NCBI RefSeq assembly: GCF_963576675.1
Contig: NC_088916.1
Location: 22,481,501-22,545,500 of the forward strand
DNA: 64,000 bases
Source of the DNA: Euphorbia lathyris
Lineage: Eukaryota; Streptophyta; Magnoliopsida; Malpighiales; Euphorbiaceae
Reading direction: 5' to 3'
Made by a program: the position numbers and the translations under genes. Positions 55,873-64,000 of this stretch are shown piece after piece (position 1 is the stretch's first letter; every line of letters begins with the position of its first letter). Below the pieces are notes generated by a model. The model saw only the letters and a list, made by a program, of their open reading frames with translations, was not told the DNA's origin and searched no databases.

Positions 55873-58800
55873 ATGTCCGACGATTCCCATAACCGTTCCG
55901 ACGAGCAGTACGAGGACAATCGCTCCGATCTAAATCCCCCCATCTCCTGCTGAGGAGGAATATGAAGAGACTTCCACTGAGTCTCAAGAACAAGGTCAGC
56001 ATGACCAAACCAAGGTCAGCACCTCTAGCAAAAACCCTCAAGCTGACCAGGCAACTCCGTCAAAGAAAAAGAAAAAGAAGAAGAACAAGCAGCCTAAGGA
56101 GAAGGTATTCCTCCCAGTTTATAAAAGCGTGAAGAACTGTAAAGTAGTTCATTGCCGCTGGTTTTCCAAGGGCTTCGTAGAAGCTGAGAAGCCATTTTGC
56201 GAGTGGATTTCCAAAAACGGCTGGACGGAACTCTTCTCTCTCCGTGGAAACCTATCCACAGTTAGTGAGGGAATTCTACACTAACCTCAGAGTTGCCGAA
56301 GATGATGTTGACCACTTAGTGACCAAGGTCAAAAACAAGGACATCACGATCACTCCGTCCTATCGGGCTAAGCTGTTAAAACTGAAGGCTGAAGGTTCAG
56401 AACTGAGAACCATAAACGATTACACGCGCATCATGTACCCTATTGAGTTTTGTAAACCGAAGGACCACAAAGAAGAAATTGCCAGTACTTGAATGGGTCA
56501 GCCTCAGAAAATGGCTCACTACATCCTGACCAACTTCCTATTCCCCAAAGTCAACTCCTCCTCATTAGCGTCCAACTTTGAGCAGTGCTTCATCTGGCAC
56601 ATGCTGACCTATAAACCACTCAACATGCCCGTTTTTCTCATCGGTGCCTTCCAACGTAGTATCGGGTCACTCAGGATGGGATCCCTTTTTACAAAGATAC
56701 TTCAGGATCACCGGGTCAGTATAATTGAAGAAATTGAGATTGAGGGTACTGAAATCACCGCTGCAGTGCTATTCGGCTTAGCCTACAACCAACCAATCAA
56801 ACCCAAGAAAGGAAAAAGGGTTGTGGTTGAAGAAGAACCAGCTAGGGATGAAGAAGATGATAATATGGTTGAAGATGCACAGGATGTGCAAACCAAGAAA
56901 GGGAAGAAAGTAATGGTGGAACCCGCTGACCGCACTAGGCAGGATAAAAAGCAGAAAGCTGATCAATCCGCAAAAGATATCAACACTGCTCCGCGGAAGC
57001 TGAGAATAATCTCTAGTGCGAAGAAAGCTGCTGCTGAGCAAGCCAAAGGGGAACCTAAGTCAGCGGAGAAACATAAAAGGCAAGATGAGCCTGAAGAAGA
57101 AAATGAGGAAACTCCTGAACTGCCTTTGAAGAGGAAGAAAACCTCTAGGTTGACGCCGATCGAAGCTAACCCACTTGAATTTGTGGTTACCCCTGAATCA
57201 CACTTTGTGCGGAGTCAAGAAATTGACTTAGAAAAGACGCATACTGATCAGGAGGAAGAACAAATGCACACTGAGAATTAGCCTCATGCTAACAAGATGA
57301 GTCATGCTGAGCAAGGTAAGCAGGTTGAAGCTGAGAATCCTGCTGAGTCACCAGTGAAGGACAAGGCTGTGGAAGGTTTTGATGCTGACCTCAACTCTTC
57401 CGCTGAGTCCATTGAAGTAATTGCTGCTGACCCTTCTCCACCAACCAAAACTCCTAAGGAAAGTACGGACAAGCGTTTCAAACGCAAGGCTCAGAAACCT
57501 AACCCAATCGATTTGTTGGATGACTCCCCACTCAGAGATCCAATCACAGATTTGACCGGACTACAGTTCCAATTCTTCACAAATGTCGTTGAGCCGACTC
57601 CGGACCAAATCAAGGAAAAACAAGCCTCTGTTTCTCGAACTGAGGAAGAAGCCGACCCCAATGCGCCTAAGGGTCAAACTTCTGCCGACACTTCTGCTCA
57701 ACCTTCCACTGAGCAAGTGGTCGAAGTCCATGCTACTCAGCCAAACGAGCTAGCAACGGAAACTCCTGCTCAAGACAGTTCTGAGTTGCCTCAACCTCCA
57801 AAATCTACTCAACTTCAGATTGACACTGAGCAGGTCAATATCTCTGCTGAGCCACCTCTTCCTACTCCTTCAAAGCAGAATGAAAAACAGTCAGCCCCTT
57901 CCGCTGACCTAAACAAAAGTCCAACTGCTGACCACGCTGGCACCTCCACTTCTGGACAGCACCAAACACCTCCTCCATCCAGTGCTGACAAGATTCCAGC
58001 CCCTGAGCAAAACGTTGATTAATCCTATGCTTACCTACATGCTTCTGAGTCTGGCAGGAAAATTATTGACTCAGCTCAAGCTCTCCTTCAGGACATTCAT
58101 CAAACTCATGTCGATGCTGTTGGGTCTGTTCATGTTGAGCCAACTCAACTCTCCTCTGTCACTCAACTTCTGACCGAAATTAAGGGTCTCAAGGACTTGA
58201 TGAGTGTCATGACATCTTTTGCATCTCAACAGCCCAAGCAAGAGTCAATCGTGAAGCTGGCTGAACTCCAACTGATGATGGTGAACCATATGAACTCCAT
58301 CCAAGGTCAACTCAATACCTTAACAGCTGCGAACTCAACATATGCAACCTCTGCTGAGGTTAATCAACACTTTTCCCAGCTGACCGGAGCTCGTGAACTA
58401 ATCTCCTCCTCCTCTCAGTGCTCCATCGAATAGATTGGCGAAGCCATTCGCCTACTCAACCTAAGTAAAGAGGAAATGGACAGTGACCAAGTGAACACCA
58501 ACGAGATTCTACAATGCACTCAATCCACCCTTGCGCAGGTCCGGCACACCAATGTCCAATGTCACGCATATGACACTGCCCTGCTCAAGATGTATCATCA
58601 ATCCTATGCCTGGATGACAGAATTGATTACTTGGATTGGAAAATCTCAAGAGTATCTGCTCAGTATGCTCAGTGCCAATATTAAAATCCACGCTTCTAGT
58701 ATGGCAGAAGGCATGCAGGTCTTCCAAGGTCTACACGAGAGTATGAGTCAAATGCAACTGTACTCATCCAAACTAACTCATGCTGTTCAACAGGGACTCT

Positions 58801-59012
58801 TCTATGCTCCTTCTCCTCCATCTCATGATGCTGGCAAAACGGGGGAGAAAGAACGAACTCAGCAGAAACAGGGGGAGATATCTAAGCCAGCTGGCGGAAC
58901 TCAGCAGAAGCCTGGTTCAACTTCTGCTAACCCTTGCACCCACACTCAGCAACAACGAACTGACCAAACCAAACCCAAGTCAAATCAAGTTCAAGACAAT
59001 ACTAGGAAGTAG
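55873..59012 (+). pseudogene. SIRE-like env-like ORF, element 1 (long, with stops)
   Basis: The ATG is at 55873 with early frame changes (before about 55950 and near 56245). From 56244 to 59012 one frame holds, with stops at 56490 (TGA), 57279 (TAG), 58020 (TAA) and 58431 (TAG), some 920 codons. The N part has YPQLVREFYTNLRVAEDDVD, ITITPSYRAKLLKL and NFEQCFIWHMLTY (plant transposon protein domain). The middle is Lys/Glu-rich and Pro/Ser/Thr-rich. The C part looks helical (IKGLKDLMSVMTSFASQQ, LAELQLMMVNHMNSIQGQL). It is comparable in position to SIRE env-like proteins; its role is unknown. Confidence 0.75.
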
Positions 59013-59558
59013 TACTAGCAATAGACTATAGTGCTTGTAACTTATGTTTTATGGCATGTTCTTGTTAAAGCTGAGTAATATAATATATAAGCATCTTTTA
59101 TCCAAACTGACCTTACATATGCGATGCTTACCTATTGTGCTTATATGCTGATCTGTCATACTTAACTACTCGTTGAACAACTAAGTAAATCTTGTGAACA
59201 TAATAAAATACAAGTAAAACATACTCAGCACACATAACTCTGATACCTATATGATAAATCTGATATCTATGTGCAACACTGAGTAATAACTATATGTTCC
59301 AAGCATTGACCTCTTCTGAAAGCTGACCTAGGCTCATCTGAATTAGATCTTGGAAGGTCTAGAATTGATCTAAGTCAGTAAAAGCATGTCTTAATTTTTC
59401 TCGATTAAATCTTAGAAGGTTTAGAGTTAATGTAAGACAATAGATGCAACCCTTACGGGGGAGTAACTTCAGAAGAATAAAAGGTAAAACAACCATGGGG
59501 AATCTCAATGCTGAGTTCCTTAATTAAATATTTTTGCCAACATCAAAATGGGGGAGTT
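59013..59558 (+). other. 3' untranslated region and PPT of element 1
   Basis: Matches the equivalent part of element 2, with GATGCAACCCTTACGGGGGA near 59443 and the PPT AAAATGGGGGAG at about 59547-59558 just before the 3' LTR. Confidence 0.7.
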
Positions 59559-60967
59559 TGTTGAAACACCTTTCCACATGATTTTGATTTGACAAAATTA
59601 TTTAAGTTAATCCCATGATTAAGACAATTAAATTTAAGTGCTTTGATTTAATTGTACTAATGTGTTTGTTCAATGTTGATTATATCTATAAATGAGAACA
59701 GAAATAAAGAGTTGGACAGAACGAAGTCAGCATGGAACACAACACAAGCTGAGTAGAAGTATAACTCAGCATTATAGAAGAAAAGTCTTCTTCAGAACAA
59801 AAGCTTGAAGACGAAGCTGCCCGAAGATGTTGAGTAGAAAGTTACTCAGTCTCCAATATAGATAAAGAACAAAGGCAACGTCAATAAAATCAAGATGAGT
59901 GTTCGTCAGGTCAGCACGAATGATCTGTTTACTAAAAGACAAGATCCGACAAAAGTCTGTGCCAATACAGAAGCCTTGGAATTATGCCCAGAGACATTTT
60001 CGAGATACATGGGTGAACTGGCATTTGGCTAAAAGACGAAACTGGCGCTAGAAGATGAACCTGGAAGAAGAAGACAAGCCTGACGCCTGCTATTTTCAGA
60101 CGACAGGATTGGCCTGCAAATCTGTATGCTGACCAATGAATGACACAAGAAGAACGTTTGAATCCAATAGATACATCCGAATTCAAATGATTGAAGCATC
60201 AGATTTTACTATAAAAGGACAAGTTCATCACTTGGATCCTTTGCCGAAGTACAAAAAGAAAAAGATATATACAAGCACATACAAACAGAAAAAGCAATTT
60301 CTTACACCCAAATCCAATCTCTATGTAAAAGTCTAGAGTGAATTTGTATTCATCTAAAGTGTTCTTCATCTAGAAAGAACAAATTTGTATCAATTGTAAA
60401 GATTGAGAAAGTGGTGCTGATACTCGGTTTTAGTACTCAGCGGTAGAGAAAAATCTGAGTGTTTGGTTATAACGCTCAGTAGGGTTGAGTAGACGAATAG
60501 ATGATGGTACTCTTGCATACTCAATTGCTTTGTAAACGGTTTGTGCTCTACCTTTAAAGAGCTCAGTAGTGGATTGAAAAAGCCCAGAAGGATTCTGGGG
60601 ATTGGACGTAGGCGGTGAGGCCGAACCAGAATAAGTCTGCTGAGTAATTTCTAACCTATTCTCTCAATATATATATATATATATATATGTATGTGTTGCT
60701 TGCTTAAATTACTCAGGATATAAATTGTATAAGCTGACACTGAGTAATCAGAGTGCTGAGTTGGAAGCTGACCTTAAGTGTTAATTCCCAACTCACAAGT
60801 AAAACGGTTCTAGTCAGCCTCTGACTAAAGCTGTCTTACATCTCACTTGGCCTTGCTGACCAAAACTGAGTAAAGTAATTTAAAGAATTAAATTAAGTCA
60901 GCATAATTAAGCGAAAAAGTTACATTAGTTCCTAACCCCCCTTGGAACTAATCACACGGGACCAACA
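59559..60967 (+). mobile_element. 3' LTR of SIRE-like element 1
   Basis: The 1409-bp LTR starts TGTTGAAACACC and ends GGGACCAACA. TATAAAAGG is at 60210-60218. An AT microsatellite is at about 60667-60688. TSD TGGAT follows at 60968. Confidence 0.92.
60210..60218 (+). promoter_or_regulatory. TATA box in the 3' LTR of element 1
   Basis: TATAAAAGG in the same context as the box at 34019; in this position it could drive transcription into 60968 onwards. Confidence 0.5.
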
Positions 60968-61189
60968 TGGATGTTGTCCTCTGCAAACATATTCGCATCT
61001 TGGATGACCTCTTGCTCAACTGGGCCACCTACCCCTCAGCATCTCTGGTAAACATGGACACTCCAGATATATATTACAATACATGATTCTACTTGTCAAA
61101 CGGATCAAATGGCGGTAATAAGCCCGCCCGGGAGGTAGCAACTTCAACACATACTCTAGACTGTCAAAGTCAATTGAGCACCCTTTAGA

Positions 61190-61960
61190 ATATTTCAATC
61201 AATATTCTTAATTCGAATTTCAATTTGGGGATATCTAGGTAATTATCATAATTTTCTAGATTTTAATTAGTTTTATTAGCTTTTATTTTTAATAAAAATA
61301 GAATTTTATCGATAAAAGTTCTATCTCTATTCTTGGGAATTCTAAAAATACCAAATGCGATATTCTTTCTATTAGAATATAGTTCGATAATACTTAGGTA
61401 ATTATCATAATTTTTTATGTTTTTTATCAGAATAAGCGATATTTTCATCGGTAATTATCACGTATACTATAGCATTCCTAGAATGAAGTAATAACAATAC
61501 AATGTTCCAGAATATTCCTTAGAATTGGGGATGATTATTGCAAATACTTTGCACTTTATTTCATTAAAAAAAATAGAATATTATTGATGAAAGTCTTATT
61601 TTCATTCTCAACGATTCCAACAATATTCAAATCAGTATTCTTCATTTCAAAATTCAATTTTAGGATATCTAGGTAATTATCATAATATTCTAAGTTTCTT
61701 TAGTCTTTCATTTTAATTACAATTGAATTTTATTGATGAAAGTTCTATTTCTATTCTCCAGGATTCTAAGAATATAAAATATGATATTCTTTCGATTGGA
61801 ATATAATTCAAGAATACTTAGCTAAGGGTCATAATCTTCTAAGGTTTTCACTAGAATTAATAGTATTTCATCAGTAATTATCCCGTCTACTATGCGTTTC
61901 GGGAATGAAGTAATAAGCGTACAAGGTTCCGAAATATTCCTCGGAATACTATGTTTTCCA
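61190..61960 (+). repeat. Diverged tandem duplication, period about 430 bases
   Basis: GGATATCTAGGTAATTATCA starts at 61229 and again at 61663 (434 apart). GAATGAAGTAATAA is at 61481 and 61903 (422 apart). Other shared phrases are GATGAAAGTYYTATTT and TCGATTGGAATATA-type sequence. The copies have many substitutions and small indels. No gene is present. Confidence 0.7.
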
Positions 61961-62781
61961 GAATCATTTTCCAAAACTACTTTTTCAACACTTTTTGTTA
62001 AATACCTTACAAATGATTATGAATATCATTCCATCATTTCTTCACTGGAAAGTTTTACACAATTTTTCTCGTCTTTTAAACTTTGAATATATTTCATTCA
62101 TCGTATTTTTTTCGTCGACGTTATTCATTGATATGTTGTCCTCTTATGATTGTGCAATTATCTGAATAACCCCAAAAATCAGAAAATCCTGATTTCTCAA
62201 AATCATAATTATTCATCTACCGTGTTAGCATCATAATAATTATCTAGGGCTGAACATGAAGTAGAATCCATGAAATGAACTAATTAAGTGGTATTTAAGA
62301 TACTCTCAATTATGGTAAAGTAGATAGAAAGTCCACACACTCTTTCGTTGAAGGTTATGATAGTCCCATTGTAGCGACTTTTGTACCAATTATTTCTCGG
62401 TAGATAGTGAAAAAACCGAGTGGCGACTCTTATTACTCTTCGGAAATGGACATACATCTCGTTCATAACTGAAACCCAAACCGCACAGTATTGTAAGATC
62501 CCGTCCTTAAAAGTTGTGAAGATCCTTTTCTAAACCACAAAGTAGGAAAAAGGTGGAAAAGGTGACGATGAGAATAAAACCCGATGATGGTAAAGTCAAA
62601 ACCAAAATCAGGATAAATCAAATAAAAATATTCTCGTGTGTGCATTCTGTCGCTCACAATATGGTTTAAAACTTTAAGGACATTCTTTCATAGCTTTCAT
62701 GAATTATATTATTTGTGAACATTATATTTTATTTGTTTGAGTTGTATTAAAGTTGAAACGTTGACGTTTGCACATTTTTAA

Positions 62782-62783
<2 letters not shown>
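61961..62783. other. Non-coding spacer with an Ogre-like LTR motif
   Basis: No gene. ACCGAGTGGCGACTCTTATT near 62417 resembles a motif common near the 3' end of Ogre/Tat LTRs in plants and could be a decayed fragment. The rest is unassigned. Confidence 0.35.

Positions 62784-62829
<46 letters not shown>
62784..62829. repeat. (AT)n microsatellite
   Basis: An uninterrupted AT run of about 46 bases just upstream of the LINE-like 5' region. Confidence 0.9.
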
Positions 62830-62831
<2 letters not shown>

Positions 62832-62874
62832 CAAATATACATATTGTTCTATATTAACTAATTTTATATCTTTT

Positions 62875-63280
62875 TCAGATCTGTCTTTTTTCTCTCAGAT
62901 CTGTTGTCATGGTGAAGAATTTTTATGAAGATTGAGAGTTTTGAGATCTATCTCTTCTCTTTTAGATCTTTCTCTCTCTTTTAGATCTATCTTCTCTTTT
63001 TCAGATCTGGCTTCTCTCTCTCAGATCTGTTGTCATGGTGAAGAATTTTTATGAAGATGGAGAATTTTGAGATCTATCTTCTCTCTCTCAGATCTATTTC
63101 TCTCTTTTAGATCTATCTCCTCTCTTTCAGATCTCTCTTCTCTCTCTAAAACACAGGATCAATTTTATAACTCAATTTTCTCTCTCTCTCTCTCTCTCTC
63201 AATTGGTTATAACTAAATTAACTATAACTAATAGTAGAATTTAAGAAAAGTAAATCTCTCTCTCTCTCTCTCTCTCGGCG
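62875..63280 (+). promoter_or_regulatory. LINE 5' UTR with tandem monomers
   Basis: Two monomers about 126 bases apart share TCTGTTGTCATGGTGAAGAA (62900 and 63026), TTTTTATGAAGAT and a series of CAGATCT/TAGATCT motifs with CT-rich spacers. CT repeats follow just before the ATG (63179-63200 and 63256-63276). A tandem monomer array directly upstream of a LINE ORF1 would fit a 5' promoter region, as known for some L1 elements. The promoter role is an inference. Confidence 0.55.
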
Positions 63281-64000
63281 ATGACCAAGGCGATCGTGAA
63301 GGTTAAGGGGGATGGGTCGGTGAAGGCAGGCGGCTGGCCTGTGTCGGATCTGGTGGTGGCGGGGCGCGGGCGGGGCAATGGCTCCGGGATCGATGAGGCA
63401 TGGGCGGCGGCGGATGATGGGAGATCCGAGGGATCTCCTCGGGGGAGGAGGCGGAGCAGCGGGATTCGGAGGGATCGGTCGAGGGATAGGAGTAGATCGG
63501 AGTGGGTGGATGGTGGGGAGGCAGATTCGGCGGTTTCGACGGGGGGTGCTAGGGGTGCGTCGGTGCCGTTGGGGGCTTCTAGGGATGCGGCGGCCGATCG
63601 GGGGCTGGAAGGTGTTGGTGCCGCGGCCGCGGCCTTGGACTCGTTTTTCGCGGAGGGACGCGCGTATGATTCCGGAGTTAGAGGGCCGCTTCCGGTGCTT
63701 GGGCCACAGGGAGTACCGGCCGTCTCTCCCCAGCAGGATGAGCATGCCGTGCGACTTTCGTTGGCCGCGCAGGCCGCGCAGGCCGTGCTGGCCGCGCAAG
63801 TCGCGCAAGTCACACAGACTACGCAAGCCGCTCAAGCGGAAGTTTCCGTGGATTTGGGAGGCCCCTCCTGGAGGGATAAGTTGCTAGGGGTGTCAGAGGT
63901 GGATGCTTTTGAGAATGATTCCGGGGATTTTCTCTCTGATTCCGATTCTGAGGATGGAGAGCCTGATAACCCGCTGTGTCCTAGGATCCGGCTGTCCTCA
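63281..64000 (+). CDS. L1-type LINE ORF1, N-terminal part, open at window edge
   Basis: The ATG at 63281 follows a CT-rich leader and opens 240 codons with no stop to the end of the window. The start is MTKAIVKVKGDGSVKAGGWP. Gly/Ala/Arg-rich and Ser/Arg-rich parts (RRRSSGIRRDRSRDRSRSEW) follow, then an Ala/Gln-rich helical stretch (about residues 165-195), PSWRDKLLG, an acidic region (SDSDSEDGEP) and CPRIRLSS. PSWRDKLLG, the acidic run and CP-x-IRLS are typical of the region just before the DUF4283 domain in plant LINE ORF1 proteins, which bind RNA. The rest lies beyond the window. It is GC-rich compared with its surroundings. Minus-strand ORFs here are shadows. Confidence 0.7.
   Translation, partial: MTKAIVKVKGDGSVKAGGWPVSDLVVAGRGRGNGSGIDEAWAAADDGRSEGSPRGRRRSSGIRRDRSRDRSRSEWVDGGEADSAVSTGGARGASVPLGASRDAAADRGLEGVGAAAAALDSFFAEGRAYDSGVRGPLPVLGPQGVPAVSPQQDEHAVRLSLAAQAAQAVLAAQVAQVTQTTQAAQAEVSVDLGGPSWRDKLLGVSEVDAFENDSGDFLSDSDSEDGEPDNPLCPRIRLSS

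Larger units (their letters stand above)
33392..60967 (+). mobile_element. SIRE/Maximus-like Ty1/copia element 1 with five nested insertions
   Basis: The LTRs start TGTTGAAACACC and end GGGACCAACA. TSD TGGAT lies at 33387-33391 and 60968-60972. Gene order is gag, protease, integrase, RT-RNase H and a long env-like ORF, typical of the SIRE/Maximus lineage. Inserted are a solo LTR (34189-35700), a solo LTR (36770-37504), a complete related element (38258-47988) and two more solo LTRs (49590-51401 and 51588-53421). Each has its own perfect 5-bp TSD. Removing them and one TSD copy each leaves about 11.9 kb. Stops and frameshifts are spread through gag, pol and env-like, so it is inactive. Confidence 0.92.

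Noticed and set aside
63218..63835. Minus-strand ORFs of 190-205 codons opposite the LINE ORF1
   Set aside because: They are shadows of a GC-rich coding frame on the plus strand, which has the recognisable LINE ORF1 features and an appropriate start.

Overview
This window is plant nuclear DNA, most likely from an angiosperm and probably a eudicot. It is built almost entirely of transposable elements. I recognise no intact host gene and no functional rRNA, tRNA or CRISPR. The evidence for a plant is the combination of a SIRE/Maximus-type Ty1/copia element with an env-like ORF, Athila-like and Ogre/Tat-like Ty3/gypsy pieces, plant L1-type LINEs (reverse transcriptase, zf-RVT and RNase H on one fragment), a tRNA-derived SINE, and small TIR elements with clear target-site duplications (TSDs).

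Left part (1-10.9 kb). Positions 1-6185 are the 5' end of an Ogre/Tat-like element on the minus strand: LTR 3424-6185, primer-binding site 3402-3421, and an internal region running off the left edge that holds a degenerate short tandem repeat (1-1310). A 192-bp foldback element follows, then an LTR-like degraded repeat and a Helitron-like 3' end (9007-9032). The only candidate host gene is a small, broken cysteine-rich peptide gene (9924-10807).

Middle (10.9-24.2 kb). There are two 5'-truncated LINEs on the minus strand (10923-13712 and 16369-18015), a duplicated SINE-like sequence, a hAT-like end, and two TIR elements with TTA/TAA duplications (19545-20453 and 21579-22723). A nested stack follows: a Mutator-like element (22830-24147, 9-bp TSD) invaded by a second Mutator-like foldback (22844-23589, 9-bp TSD), with a third MITE-like sequence exactly at the centre of that foldback.

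Right part (24.2-64 kb). Positions 24235-32428 are an Athila-like element whose LTRs differ at only about a dozen sites. Between the LTRs it has two diverged copies of an Athila ORF1-like gene and no recognisable pol. Positions 33392-60967 are one SIRE-like copia element (TSD TGGAT on both sides) carrying five nested insertions: a solo Athila-family LTR in its 5' LTR, a 735-bp solo LTR in gag, a complete second SIRE-like element (38258-47988, TSD GTAAC) also in gag, and two solo LTRs of one family in opposite orientations in the integrase region. Removing these leaves about 11.9 kb of native element. The layout is the usual LTR, PBS, gag, protease, integrase, RT-RNase H, env-like ORF, PPT, LTR. 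Both copies are full of nonsense codons and frameshifts. The right edge holds a diverged 430-bp tandem duplication and then the start of another LINE: 126-bp 5'-UTR monomers followed by a GC-rich ORF1 that is still open at base 64000.

All family assignments come from motifs, termini and TSDs read by eye; no database was searched.
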